Shown here in pieces: positions 1 through 7,119 of a stretch of 64,000 nt of DNA. The stretch covers positions 1 through 64,000 of IMG/VR virus record IMGVR_UViG_3300008448_000056; one strand, given 5' to 3'. Position 1 is the first letter of the stretch. Every line of letters starts with the position of its first letter. The stretch comes from a virus. The notes under the pieces were generated by a model, which was not told where the DNA came from, ran no database searches, and was given only the letters and a program-made list of their open reading frames with translations. Position numbers and translations under genes: made by a program.

Positions 1-455
1 ATGTTGTCTTTACTAGATAAAGTAGGGTAGTGGACGATAAACTCGATGTATCCGGCGGAGCTGTTGACCCACCTCTTAGAAATCGAGTGGTAGTGCGCGA
101 TTTTCTTGTCTTCAACTAAGAGCGCATCTTCTACAGCTTTGAGCAAATTTGAAAGGTCTGGGCGTTGTTGGTGCAGCTGTCCATTCATTTCTTTTTTCTT
201 ATAATTCGTCCAGCTTTTGGGGGTAGGTATGTAGAAATGTATTTCTAATCCTTGTTCAGGGAACTCAAAGTTTTTTCTTCTGGCAATCTCTCTTAGGTCA
301 GCTTTATAATCGTTGTATCTTTCAAGCTGGTTTCTTCTCCTAAGACCAGAAGGGTAGAGCTTATCCTTTGGTATACGAAAAAATATCCGGTCATTTTGCG
401 TGGCCCGGATATTCGTTTGAGGAGTGATGTTAAAGAAGTATTTCTTAGGCTTCAC
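1..455 (-). CDS. RusA-like Holliday junction resolvase (3' end cut by window edge)
   Basis: An open frame of 151 codons runs leftward from a GTG at 453-455 to the window edge, so the C-terminus is missing. The protein shows IPTPKSW, then RPDLSNLLKAVEDAL and a KRWV segment, the order found in RusA-family resolvases, which cut four-way DNA junctions. Most family members have PDxDN where this one has PDLSN, so one conserved acidic position appears to be Ser; activity cannot be assumed. The start overlaps the end of the upstream nuclease gene by 11 nt, indicating translational coupling. With the next two genes it forms a recombination module. The family call is from motif recognition only. Confidence 0.8.
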   Translation of the reverse strand, partial: MKPKKYFFNITPQTNIRATQNDRIFFRIPKDKLYPSGLRRRNQLERYNDYKADLREIARRKNFEFPEQGLEIHFYIPTPKSWTNYKKKEMNGQLHQQRPDLSNLLKAVEDALLVEDKKIAHYHSISKRWVNSSAGYIEFIVHYPTLSSKDN

Positions 456-1239
456 CTGTATGTATTTTTTCAAATTCTTGTAACCATTCGCGGCATTGTT
501 CGACTCGCTGGTATATATTGTTTATTAGCTCTTCGTCACGCTCTACTTTAAATCTAACCAGACGTTCTTGAAGAGGTATTTCATCAAATGTCATATTGTT
601 TTCAAGACGATTGATTACTCGCTTATAGTCGGCATTCTCTTCAGTAGCCGGGTTCATTGTACGAAAGATTCGGTTCTTTTCTCCGTTAATGATTTCTTGC
701 GGCATATTGACTAGAACATAACATACTTCGGCTTCCTTAGCTCCGGTAAGAGCCATATAACCTTGGACTTGGTAGAAATATAATGGGTTGAGTGGGGAAC
801 CGATGTTACTCAATAGGCTTGCACCATCCCAAGATGATTTAATGTCGATAATTTTTTCAGGGTTACCATTTTGGGAACTCACGATAATGTCTGGTTCGCC
901 AGTTAAATATTGATTCTGGAATCTTTCTTCGTTTTTTGAATAGGGAATTCCATCTACTCGGCTTAACAGCATTATTGATTCGTCTTCAACGGAGCGTCCT
1001 TTGATTGTGTACTTACTTCTTTCAGAACCACCTACTGATTCCTTACCGTATTTGTAGTACATATACACTTCTTTGAGGTAAGTTTTGCAAGTGTCTGATA
1101 GTGAGGGAATTGCAGATTTCTTCTCAAGCAAAAGTTGAAGTGTTTCTTCCTGCTTATCTGTGCGTTTCTCAAGAAGCTGCAATCTTTCAAGTTCTAAAGC
1201 CTGTTTTTCTGTAAGTACAGACCCTCGGCCATTAGCCAT
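445..1239 (-). CDS. YqaJ/lambda-exonuclease-like PD-(D/E)XK nuclease
   Basis: 264 residues from the ATG encoding MANGRG; an in-frame ATG at 1290 would add 17 residues but gives a less typical N-terminus. The core has GEPDIIV, then IIDIKSSW, then YFYQVQGYMALTG, matching the PD-(D/E)XK core (Asp in GEPD, Asp-x-Lys in DIKSS) and the following glutamine helix of viral recombinases. Such enzymes resect double-stranded ends to leave single strands for an annealing protein, and the neighbouring Rad52-like gene supplies that partner. The N-terminal 60 residues are charged and probably helical. Role inferred from family and context. Confidence 0.8.
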   Translation of the reverse strand: MANGRGSVLTEKQALELERLQLLEKRTDKQEETLQLLLEKKSAIPSLSDTCKTYLKEVYMYYKYGKESVGGSERSKYTIKGRSVEDESIMLLSRVDGIPYSKNEERFQNQYLTGEPDIIVSSQNGNPEKIIDIKSSWDGASLLSNIGSPLNPLYFYQVQGYMALTGAKEAEVCYVLVNMPQEIINGEKNRIFRTMNPATEENADYKRVINRLENNMTFDEIPLQERLVRFKVERDEELINNIYQRVEQCREWLQEFEKIHTGEA

Positions 1240-1328
1240 AATTTTTCCGATGCAGCTACAGCGGATAAATGCGTTGTTCCAGTTTGTCATTGTATTAAAA
1301 TTTGGTAATTATCGGTATTTTTCCTGTT

Positions 1329-2024
1329 TTAGCCAATAATTTTAGCAGTTTTTGCAAGCTCACGAAGCCGTGTTTCATACAAATCACGCAATTCGTTGGG
1401 AGTTTTCTTATCGTAAACCACCAATCTATATGATTTTAGCTCATCGTAAGTAGCACATTGAGACAACTGGCGCGATAATTGGGCTGCAAATTCTTCTGGA
1501 GTGAGTTTTACTTCTGTTGGTTCGATGGGAACTTCTGATTCTTCCACTGTTTTGTTAAGATTCTTGCCAAATAACCCGCCAAGTTGCTTCAAGGCGTTCT
1601 TTACAGCCATTGAAGAGGCTTTTGGAGTGGCTAGTTCAAGTAATGTGATGTCATTACAGGGAACTGTTGCTATTCCATCCAGTGTTTTAGAGAATTCTGG
1701 GATAATAAATGAGCGGAATATGTATTCGACCCGTACAGTGGCCGCAAATCGACCATTTTTATCTTGGTCTATTCGGTAGTCTTTTATTATTACTTGACCC
1801 TTTTTGCCAAATATGCGCGTTAAACACGCCTCCATGATGTCTAATGGAATTGTCTTAAATGATTCACCGGGTCTAGCCTTAGACGGAAGCTCAATAATCC
1901 ACGAAGCAGGTGGTTCAGACTTATCAATTAGGTCGTAAGCTTCGTCAAATTTCTCTTCGGCAACCAATTTGTCAATCTTGGAGAATATCTTCTCTCCCAG
2001 CTTGAGCTGTTCTTGAATGTTCAT
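1329..2024 (-). CDS. Rad52-family single-strand annealing protein (Sak-like)
   Basis: 231 residues from the ATG at 2022-2024 (MNIQEQL). The middle contains ASSMAVKNALKQLGGLFGKN, very like the conserved helix-turn segment of Rad52/Sak annealing proteins, preceded by a beta-rich stretch with YRIDQDKNGRFAATVRVEY. These proteins form rings that pair complementary strands. The C-terminal 70 residues are acidic and probably flexible. It is first in a leftward operon with the exonuclease and RusA-like genes, a standard phage recombination set. A promoter lies just upstream (2046-2078). Confidence 0.8.
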   Translation of the reverse strand: MNIQEQLKLGEKIFSKIDKLVAEEKFDEAYDLIDKSEPPASWIIELPSKARPGESFKTIPLDIMEACLTRIFGKKGQVIIKDYRIDQDKNGRFAATVRVEYIFRSFIIPEFSKTLDGIATVPCNDITLLELATPKASSMAVKNALKQLGGLFGKNLNKTVEESEVPIEPTEVKLTPEEFAAQLSRQLSQCATYDELKSYRLVVYDKKTPNELRDLYETRLRELAKTAKIIG

Positions 2025-2045
2025 GGTTAAATGATTTAGGTATTG

Positions 2046-2078
2046 CAAATGTAGGGAAGTGTATACTTAACTTCCAAA
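2046..2078 (-). promoter_or_regulatory. Bacteroidota-type promoter for the recombination operon
   Basis: On the minus strand TTTG (2075-2078) is followed after 21 nt by TACATTTG (2046-2053), matching the TTTG/TAnnTTTG consensus. Transcription would begin near 2040, about 16 nt before the annealing-protein start codon. Confidence 0.6.
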
Positions 2079-2090
2079 TATTTTTTTACC

Positions 2091-2122
2091 AAAAAAAGAG
2101 CCCCCTGTAGAAACAGGCGGCC
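2091..2122 (-). terminator. Hairpin with T-tract, leftward terminator; copy 1 of 3
   Basis: In the minus direction a stem (GCC-x-CCTGT / ACAGG-x-GGC, tetraloop TTCT) is followed by seven T. It has the same loop and layout as hairpins at 5635-5665 and 63067-63096. No minus-strand gene ends just before it, so here it may insulate the recombination operon from read-through. Just to its right on the plus strand is a five-codon ORF (ATG at 2145). Confidence 0.5.
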
Positions 2123-2205
2123 CCATTACCTAAAACATTAAACAATGAAAACAACTGCGTAGTAAAGGTAACGAATTTTTCGGGGTCGGGCGCAGTGTTG
2201 TAGTA

Positions 2206-2229
2206 GACCCCCGCAAAAATGCGGGGGTC
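2206..2229. other. Perfect 9-bp GC-rich hairpin
   Basis: GACCCCCGC (2206-2214) and GCGGGGGTC (2221-2229) are perfect inverted arms around AAAAAT. Neither side has a T-tract, so a simple intrinsic terminator is unlikely. It sits in the gene-free divergent region 2049-2621, next to the G-rich cluster. Confidence 0.6.
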
Positions 2230-2324
2230 GGATTCGTGGGGTTTTAACAAAACTTTAACTGGGTGGGTGCAATATTTCTATTTGCCAAGATTATGTTAAA
2301 TGTTTAAGATTTAACAAAGTATTA

Positions 2325-2472
2325 GGGGGTGGGAAGTGGGCATGGCGGGTTTGCCATACATTGCGGGGTTGGGTGGTGGTGGGTTGGCTATCTCTCTCCT
2401 ATGTGGTAGGGTTGGGTATGGGGCGGGAAGTGGAGGGGCAAGGTCGGGGTCGGGATGCCAAGGGTCGGGGGG
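2325..2472 (+). repeat. Cluster of G-quadruplex motifs in a divergent intergenic region
   Basis: Three stretches fit four G-runs of at least three with loops up to 7: 2325-2349 (loops 1, 4, 6), 2409-2427 (loops 2, 3, 1) and 2446-2472 (loops 2, 7, 2). A weaker G-rich block lies near 2370-2388. All are on the plus strand, and the base composition is far from the AT-rich surroundings. Open frames crossing this block are low-complexity and unconvincing. Possible roles are regulation of the divergent promoters, a replication pause or start, or packaging. Confidence 0.7.
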
Positions 2473-2576
2473 AATGGCTCGGCTTCTCCCTTTGGTGTAT
2501 GTTTGTATGTTATGGAGGGGGGGAAGTAAACAAAATTGTTTATTTAAATGGGTTAACAAAACTTTAGTAAATAAAA

Positions 2577-2607
2577 TTTGTTTTAATTCTAAACATATAT
2601 ATTTTTG
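2577..2607 (+). promoter_or_regulatory. Bacteroidota-type promoter for the rightward small-gene cluster
   Basis: TTTG (2577-2580), 19 nt, then TATTTTTG (2600-2607): an exact match to TTTG-N19-TAnnTTTG. Transcription would begin around 2613, leaving a leader of under 10 nt before the ATG at 2622. Confidence 0.75.
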
Positions 2608-2621
2608 TCAAAACATTAAAC

Positions 2622-2834
2622 ATGAGCAAATTCAAAGAACTACCAGCAGACGTAGACCTAAATACTTGGGTAACTCAAAAAGCTTTGGCGGATGAGTTAA
2701 ATAAGACAATTCATACCGTACACAATTGGGTACAGAGAGGTAAAATTGAATGGGGTTTCTTACCGGGGAGCACTATTAAACTTGTAAACAAGGATACTAT
2801 ATCCATTAACTTCAATCACCACAAAAACAAATGA
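2622..2834 (+). CDS. Small helix-turn-helix DNA-binding protein
   Basis: 70 residues. The segment TQKALADELNKTIHTVHNWV followed by QRGKIEWGF reads as a helix-turn-helix with a small wing, as in excisionase/MerR-like phage regulators. It is the first gene behind a strong promoter and faces the recombination operon across the G-rich control region, so it may regulate one or both. The start is set by the promoter spacing. The stop overlaps the next ATG (ATGA). Confidence 0.65.
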   Translation: MSKFKELPADVDLNTWVTQKALADELNKTIHTVHNWVQRGKIEWGFLPGSTIKLVNKDTISINFNHHKNK

Positions 2835-2995
2835 TTAAACAACTTAAAGAAAACTGGGCTATATTTTTATTGATTTGGTTTTCCCTATATATGGTTTATG
2901 TATCTAGCAACAAGGTTGATATTGCAGAGCGGGAAGTCAAAAAATATAAAGCTGAATTAGATTCTATAAAAAACTTAAATAAATCTATAAAATGA
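2831..2995 (+). CDS. Small single-span membrane protein
   Basis: 54 residues; ATG overlaps the previous stop. Residues about 9-25 (WAIFLLIWFSLYMVYV) form one hydrophobic helix, followed by a lysine-rich tail with heptad-like spacing. Topology suggests a short membrane anchor with a cytoplasmic coil. No family recognised. Coupled on both sides (ATGA overlaps), which supports a real gene. Confidence 0.6.
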   Translation: MIKQLKENWAIFLLIWFSLYMVYVSSNKVDIAEREVKKYKAELDSIKNLNKSIK

Positions 2996-3168
2996 TAAAA
3001 ATTATTGACCCACCATCTGGATGGCTTTACGGGTTCCCCAAAGAAATACCTGAAGACATTAAAGACGTAAAAGGTTGGCTAATTCAAAATGGATACCCCA
3101 TTGAAGAAATAGAGTCATTGGGTGAGACTTTTATGTATAGATGCTGGTATGAGGGAGATGATGATTAA
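2992..3168 (+). CDS. Conserved-looking small phage protein, function unknown
   Basis: 58 residues beginning IIDPPSGWLYGFPKEIP, with an acidic C-terminus ending in EGDDD. Proteins starting with this DPPSGWxYGFP pattern are a style I associate with Bacteroidota phage accessory genes, but I know no function. ATG overlaps the previous stop, so it belongs to the same early transcript. Confidence 0.6.
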   Translation: MIKIIDPPSGWLYGFPKEIPEDIKDVKGWLIQNGYPIEEIESLGETFMYRCWYEGDDD

Positions 3169-3195
3169 TGATTGTCATCTTATATATTGACAAAA

Positions 3196-3212
3196 GTTTA
3201 CCAATTGTAAAC
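3196..3212. promoter_or_regulatory. 17-bp inverted repeat, candidate operator (copy 1)
   Basis: GTTTACCAATTGTAAAC is a dyad of 6-bp arms around 5 bp. A second site with the same design occurs at 3774-3790, differing by changes that keep both arms complementary. It lies in the 181-bp gap before the 3350 gene. Confidence 0.45.
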
Positions 3213-3276
3213 CTATAGCCTGACGTGTATAATGTGTATTAAAAAGCACAAAACTGTACCCGTTTGGGTATTACAT

Positions 3277-3294
3277 ATCACATTAAAGTGTGAT
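3277..3294. promoter_or_regulatory. 18-bp inverted repeat upstream of the 3350 gene
   Basis: ATCACA (3277-3282) and TGTGAT (3289-3294) flank TTAAAG. The dyad is 56 bp upstream of the next ATG. It could be a regulator site or an RNA hairpin; no T-tract follows. Confidence 0.35.
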
Positions 3295-3349
3295 TGAATA
3301 AAAAAGAAGGCATTTAATGTTTGAGATAACACAAAAACCACATTAAACT

Positions 3350-3622
3350 ATGAAACAAACAGACAATCCATTAGATGAAAATGGTTATCCTGTGTACGGA
3401 GGTTTTAAATATACAAAACAAACAGCAGTAGAATGGTTGGTTGAGCAAATAAAAAAAGACCCAAATTTGAGATTAAGAGGCTTCGATATTGATGGAATAG
3501 CAGAACAAGCCAAACAAATGGAGAAAGAGCAGATGAAAGATGCTTACGTTACGGGTCAGTATGATTTGGCAGATAAAAAGTTTAGACCACAAGAATACTA
3601 CAACGAAACATATAACAAATGA
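3350..3622 (+). CDS. Small phage protein, function unknown
   Basis: 90 hydrophilic residues with TAVEWLVEQIKKDP and AKQMEKEQMKDAYVTGQYD, then EYYNETY near the C-terminus. This arrangement recurs in small phage proteins of unknown role; I cannot name a domain. It has its own upstream gap with two dyads, so it may be regulated separately from 2622-3168. Its stop overlaps the next ATG. Confidence 0.65.
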   Translation: MKQTDNPLDENGYPVYGGFKYTKQTAVEWLVEQIKKDPNLRLRGFDIDGIAEQAKQMEKEQMKDAYVTGQYDLADKKFRPQEYYNETYNK

Positions 3623-3774
3623 CTATAAGTAAATATACTAGTCTTAACTCAATAAGCATACTTCCAGAAATTCATATAAGCTATGACTGGTCTTATGAAG
3701 GGAGTTTATGGTATTTGAGCTTAGATATTGGTTGGTTGAAATGGGGTATATGTTTCATATTTATAGAAAGTTAG
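3619..3774 (+). CDS. Short hypothetical protein
   Basis: 51 residues starting at the ATG that overlaps the previous stop (ATGA). It is rich in Trp, Tyr and Ile (YDWSYEGSLWYLSLDIGWLK) and ends in a hydrophobic stretch. The sequence is compatible with membrane or protein contact. No homology recognised. The overlap with its neighbour is the main support. Confidence 0.45.
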   Translation: MTISKYTSLNSISILPEIHISYDWSYEGSLWYLSLDIGWLKWGICFIFIES

Positions 3775-3790
3775 TTTGCTGATTGCAAAC
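3774..3790. promoter_or_regulatory. 17-bp inverted repeat, candidate operator (copy 2)
   Basis: GTTTGCTGATTGCAAAC matches 3196-3212 as GTTTRCYRATTGYAAAC; the arm changes are compensatory. It lies between convergent genes, so it could also act as a small hairpin at the end of the rightward transcript. Confidence 0.45.
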
Positions 3791-3830
3791 AGAGAACTGT
3801 AACAAATTTTTACCATTTTTGTTACAAGAG

Positions 3831-4088
3831 TTATTTTATCTCAACCCAACGAAAATCGTTGTCCCAAAGGAATCTGGCTGTTTTGCTTGATTCCTTTCTT
3901 ACTTTGGTTTCGGACCAATCTGGATGCTTAATGTGATAGAATTCGTGGATAATGTACAGCAAATGCCTGTACCCTTCTAGTTTGGTATCTAATTCTATCG
4001 TATTTCTTGTAGTATCAGCTAGCCCGTATGCCCTTTCCTTACCTAATGGCCTGTAAATAACCTTGGTTTTTTTATAGGCGCGTGGCAT
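3831..4088 (-). CDS. Small HExxH zinc-metalloprotease-like protein
   Basis: 85 residues with LLYIIHEFYHIKHPDW, a clear HExxH motif in a hydrophobic helix, preceded by ELDTKLEGYRH. The layout resembles minimal IrrE/SprT-like zinc proteins in phages. A third metal ligand could come from a Glu or His after the motif, but it cannot be fixed by eye. Distal gene of the leftward early operon, 1 nt from its upstream neighbour. Substrate unknown; cleavage of a host regulator is one possibility. Confidence 0.6.
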   Translation of the reverse strand: MPRAYKKTKVIYRPLGKERAYGLADTTRNTIELDTKLEGYRHLLYIIHEFYHIKHPDWSETKVRKESSKTARFLWDNDFRWVEIK

Positions 4089-4089
4089 A

Positions 4090-4278
4090 TCAAAGTTTTT
4101 TTATAGCTGCTTTTAAGTATATACACTTATCTAAACATTCTTCGTAGGCTTCTTGTAGCCAATCTTTGAGTTCATAATCTTCACGGTCGACGGTTGTGCC
4201 ATAAGTCTCTAGCCCTTTATTTTCTCTGGAAATCATGTCGTCTATTACCTCTTGTAATATCTTACTAGTCTTCATCAT
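4090..4278 (-). CDS. Small helical phage protein
   Basis: 62 residues with RENKGLETYGTTVDREDYEL and DWLQEAYEECLDKCIYLKAA. Acidic residues spaced along a helix (W-L-x-E-A-x-E-E-x-x-D) resemble small all-alpha NTP-pyrophosphohydrolase-like or related phage proteins, but the protein is too short for confident assignment. It overlaps the 3' end of the preceding gene, so it is translated from the same message. Confidence 0.55.
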   Translation of the reverse strand: MMKTSKILQEVIDDMISRENKGLETYGTTVDREDYELKDWLQEAYEECLDKCIYLKAAIKKL

Positions 4279-4546
4279 CGTCTTCGGTTAGGTGTTCTAG
4301 GGAAGTAATGAAATTAGACATATCATCATAACTTTCCCTGATTAATAACTCTTCCCCTCCGTACAATCTTACCTTACACTCAAGTTCACTTTCTGGGATT
4401 TCTATTATACGCTCAATGTCATCAAAATGTACGTTTACTCGTCTGGTGCAATATTTACGCCTTACGGGTAAACCCAAACGCTCTAACGTATCATCTTCTT
4501 GGCCAGATTCTACGTACTTTTCTACAAGTTCTATCCGTAGTCCCAT
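4265..4546 (-). CDS. Small acidic protein, function unknown
   Basis: 93 residues from the ATG at 4544-4546 (MGLRIEL); an upstream in-frame ATG at 4639 would run deep into the metallophosphoesterase gene. The middle is beta-rich (VNVHFDDIERIIEI, ECKVRLYGGEELLIRESYDD), a strand-turn-strand pattern, and the C-terminus is very acidic (HLTEDDDED). No function recognised. The acidic tail could mimic DNA or bind a partner. Confidence 0.55.
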   Translation of the reverse strand: MGLRIELVEKYVESGQEDDTLERLGLPVRRKYCTRRVNVHFDDIERIIEIPESELECKVRLYGGEELLIRESYDDMSNFITSLEHLTEDDDED

Positions 4547-4565
4547 GACCAAATTTAACCATTTA

Positions 4566-5576
4566 TTACAGGACTTTGCCCTTAAATATCCTTTTGTTCC
4601 TAACTTCAAAACCGTCTTCAGCAGATTCGATAATGGCAAATCCGTGATTCCATTTGTTTATAGGGGAATAGGCGGGATGCAACTCGCTCAAACAGCCTGT
4701 AGACCAAGTAGTTGTGATTTTACCGTTCATATCGCTTTCAGTGTGCTCTGATGTCTGATGGTTATGGCCCTGAATGGCAGATGTCTTAGCTCTAAGGAAT
4801 AGACCCCTAGCCACGTTTACTGGGCTAAAAAAGCCACTAGAAAACTCATGACCGTGGATTATGTTTAATCCATTAAGGTTAATTATACGCTTATCTGAAA
4901 CATATTCTATCCCTTCAGCACGTGCCTTAATAATATTCTCAAAATCAAATTCTGCAACATCAGTAAGTTCGGCAGCTTTCGACCACAAGAAATGCTGATA
5001 CCTTTCTTCGTGATTTCCCACTTTAAATATAATTCTTGCACTTGGGAATACAGTCTTTAAAATATCCATGAATTGTTTAAATGCCCCCAACTCATGTGAT
5101 ACACTTCTTTTTTTAGGGTCTCTTACAAATCTAGATAAACCATGAAAATCCAGTGTGTCACCGTTTAGCAAAATACAATCTGGATTTTCTTTTTCAGCAA
5201 ATTCTAATGCTGCCGTAAGTGCTTCAATAGAATGATATGGTATATGTATATCCGACAAAAGCAAAACCCGTTTAGCATTCAAAATAAACGGGTCGTAATT
5301 TGTTTCATCACTTTCTGGAAGAGCGTATGGATTAGAACTTCTGTTTTTTTCCATATAATACTTTGTATTTTGAGTATACGTTTTTATATTTTTTGTGCCC
5401 AATTTCCCTTCTATATACCTTAAAGCATACCTTGCGTCTTCTTTGTCTTTAAATAGAAGTTTATTTTCTTCATATATAATTTTGGCCAGTTTAGCCGTAG
5501 AAATATCCATTCCATATTTATCTCTATATGACCTACAACAATCTAATCTTGCGCTTTTTTGTTGTCCAATTGGCAT
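4566..5576 (-). CDS. Calcineurin-like metallophosphoesterase
   Basis: 336 residues from the ATG encoding MPIGQQ. All signature blocks are in order: LSDIHIPYH (about residue 105), NGDTLDF (about 139), GNHEERY (about 187), HGHE (about 242) and GHNHQ (about 269), giving the Asp, Asn and His ligands of a two-metal phosphoesterase. Residues 1-85 form a separate charged N-terminal part. Phage enzymes of this family act on nucleic acids, phosphoproteins or cyclic nucleotides; the substrate here is unknown. A terminator-like hairpin sits between it and the upstream gene, so it may have its own transcript. Confidence 0.85.
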   Translation of the reverse strand: MPIGQQKSARLDCCRSYRDKYGMDISTAKLAKIIYEENKLLFKDKEDARYALRYIEGKLGTKNIKTYTQNTKYYMEKNRSSNPYALPESDETNYDPFILNAKRVLLLSDIHIPYHSIEALTAALEFAEKENPDCILLNGDTLDFHGLSRFVRDPKKRSVSHELGAFKQFMDILKTVFPSARIIFKVGNHEERYQHFLWSKAAELTDVAEFDFENIIKARAEGIEYVSDKRIINLNGLNIIHGHEFSSGFFSPVNVARGLFLRAKTSAIQGHNHQTSEHTESDMNGKITTTWSTGCLSELHPAYSPINKWNHGFAIIESAEDGFEVRNKRIFKGKVL

Positions 5577-5634
5577 AACGTAACATTTGGTTACCAAAGC
5601 TACAAACCAAAATTCAATTAAACAAATTTTGGAC

Positions 5635-5665
5635 AAAAAACCCCCACCGTAGAAACGGCAGGGGG
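5635..5665 (-). terminator. Leftward intrinsic terminator; copy 2 of 3
   Basis: Minus-strand stem CCCCC-x-CCGT / ACGG-x-GGGGG (tetraloop TTCT) followed by six T. It lies 35 bp past the stop of the 5700-6008 gene and before the metallophosphoesterase start. On the plus strand it is followed by a four-codon ORF (5689-5703), as in the other two copies. Confidence 0.75.
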
Positions 5666-5699
5666 CGTTAACCAAAAACAAACACTATATGAGAAAGGG

Positions 5700-6008
5700 T
5701 TAGTCTATGTCATATTTGTAGTGATTATCTGTATTATATATGCTCTTGTACTCAGCTTTTGGTCTTTTAAATGATAGTTTTTTAATTTCCGGCTCTTGGC
5801 CATCTAATTTCTTCTCAATATAATCATAATCTAAGTCATCTGATATTTCTGGGGAAATAACGATATAACATCTGTAGAAACCAGCAGCATATCTTTTTCT
5901 CCAGTCATCTATTATTTTTTTTCTATTTGTCCTATCTGAGTATTTTCTTACTGAAATAGGAGCATTTGTATCTGAGTCGTATAGATAAACCAAACCTTTA
6001 CTAGACAT
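5700..6008 (-). CDS. Hypothetical early protein
   Basis: 102 residues, charged and Tyr-rich, with an N-terminal strand (GLVYLYDSDTNAPISVRKYS) and a basic middle (RTNRKKIIDDWRKRYAAGFY). No motif recognised. The start overlaps the end of the upstream gene by 8 nt, and the stop is followed by a terminator, making it the last gene of this operon segment. Confidence 0.6.
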   Translation of the reverse strand: MSSKGLVYLYDSDTNAPISVRKYSDRTNRKKIIDDWRKRYAAGFYRCYIVISPEISDDLDYDYIEKKLDGQEPEIKKLSFKRPKAEYKSIYNTDNHYKYDID

Positions 6009-6327
6009 CTGTTATATTCTTTTTTAATACTTGTATTATTTCATCTAATGATTCTTCGGACAAACCAAAAACTGTATCAAACAATTCAGCCAACATCATT
6101 ACCTCATTACCTTTAAATTCTTTTTTAAATATTTCACGGTAATCGCTGGTACTGTATTGATTATGCAAAAACCAATTTTCTACTGATTGAACTGATTTTA
6201 TTACAGAATTTACTCTATGGCGCAAATCATACTTAGTTGAGTCTAACATTTGACGTGCCCCATATTCTGCAATTATGCAGCCTATAACCATTTTTTTAAT
6301 TGCTGATACAGCATTGGCTTGTTCCAT
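6001..6327 (-). CDS. Hypothetical helical early protein
   Basis: 108 residues, predicted mostly alpha-helical, beginning MEQANAVSAIKKMVIGCIIA with a weakly hydrophobic N-terminal helix. No recognised domain. It is separated from its upstream neighbour by one base and overlaps the downstream gene, so it is part of the same early operon. Confidence 0.6.
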   Translation of the reverse strand: MEQANAVSAIKKMVIGCIIAEYGARQMLDSTKYDLRHRVNSVIKSVQSVENWFLHNQYSTSDYREIFKKEFKGNEVMMLAELFDTVFGLSEESLDEIIQVLKKNITDV

Positions 6328-6328
6328 A

Positions 6329-6559
6329 CTATTTGTGTATTTTAATTAGAGTAAACCTTTTTATAAGAACCAATTCATCCCCTTTAACATCATCAAAAAT
6401 GTCAGGGATAAGCCTTATTCTTTTAGGGATTGGAACAAGTTTGCCATCCTTATACACGCATTTTACTCCAACCAAAACTTCATCCCCATCAGCTAATTCA
6501 ACGGTGCCTTTAGCTTCAACAGCTACAGCGCTACCATTTGGTAATTCAGATAATTTCAT
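6329..6559 (-). CDS. Small beta-rich early protein
   Basis: 76 residues with alternating strands (GSAVAVEAKGTVELADGDEV, LVGVKCVYKDGKLVPIP). The pattern would suit a small barrel or OB-like fold, perhaps nucleic-acid binding. That is inference from pattern only. Located between the SSB-like gene and the 6001-6327 gene. Confidence 0.55.
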   Translation of the reverse strand: MKLSELPNGSAVAVEAKGTVELADGDEVLVGVKCVYKDGKLVPIPKRIRLIPDIFDDVKGDELVLIKRFTLIKIHK

Positions 6560-6569
6560 TTGTTATTAT

Positions 6570-6890
6570 TTAAAATGGCAAATCAGATTCATTTGGGATA
6601 ATATTCTTCAAGTCAGAATTGCTGATTGAAGACTGGGTGTTCTTTTTTTCAATTGGCTTAAAGTTGCCAACATAAACTTTCCCTTCTTTATCCTTAACTT
6701 CTTTTTTAGAATTCAATTGTAGCGAATGGCTATTATTGTATTTATCAAGCTCTGAGTTTTCCCAAAGCAAAACATTACAATAAATCTTCCCATTACTAGC
6801 AATCTTAATAAAAGAACTGTGGCCGTTCTTTAATTGCTCTAACAAGTCTGTTACGCAGATGCTTCCTGAATAAAGTTTGTTCTCTTTCAT
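6570..6890 (-). CDS. SSB-like single-stranded DNA-binding protein
   Basis: 106 residues from the ATG encoding MKENKLYSG; an upstream ATG at 6917 would overlap the preceding gene. The N-terminal 75 residues are beta-rich (LYSGSICVTDLL, FIKIASNGKIYCNVLLWENS, KVYVGNFKPI), as in small OB folds. A Ser/Asn linker leads to the tail ESDLPF, close to the acidic DIPF tip by which bacterial SSBs bind partners. Position within the replication operon supports the call. It is shorter than bacterial SSB and the sequence match is distant. Confidence 0.65.
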   Translation of the reverse strand: MKENKLYSGSICVTDLLEQLKNGHSSFIKIASNGKIYCNVLLWENSELDKYNNSHSLQLNSKKEVKDKEGKVYVGNFKPIEKKNTQSSISNSDLKNIIPNESDLPF

Positions 6891-6900
6891 TTTTGTTTTT

Positions 6901-7119
6901 TTAATTATTATTATCAATTGTTAATCCAAGCTCAGATATAAGTGTTTGTACAATAGGGAAATCATGTATGATTTTCGTGGCTTGCAAGTTAATCTTAAAT
7001 ATCTTCTTAGCCATTTCATCTGATACTTCCCCTTCTACACCAGTTATTAGGTTTTTATACTTGTTGCCACCTAAATACTGATATAGCTGATTGTTTTGTA
7101 TGTTTCTAACTATTGCCAT
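6901..7119 (-). CDS. Hypothetical early protein
   Basis: 72 residues with LYQYLGGNKYKNLITGVEGE, a compact strand-turn pattern, then a helical half. No family recognised. The ATG overlaps the stop of the upstream gene by 1 nt, so it is coupled within the replication operon. Confidence 0.55.
   Translation of the reverse strand: MAIVRNIQNNQLYQYLGGNKYKNLITGVEGEVSDEMAKKIFKINLQATKIIHDFPIVQTLISELGLTIDNNN

Noticed and set aside
2311-2695. Open frames on both strands across the G-rich block (2311-2559 minus; 2336-2695 and 2361-2567 plus)
   Set aside because: Translations are Gly- or Pro-rich low complexity with no domain, and they overlap the promoter and start of the 2622 gene. The G-runs explain the open frames.
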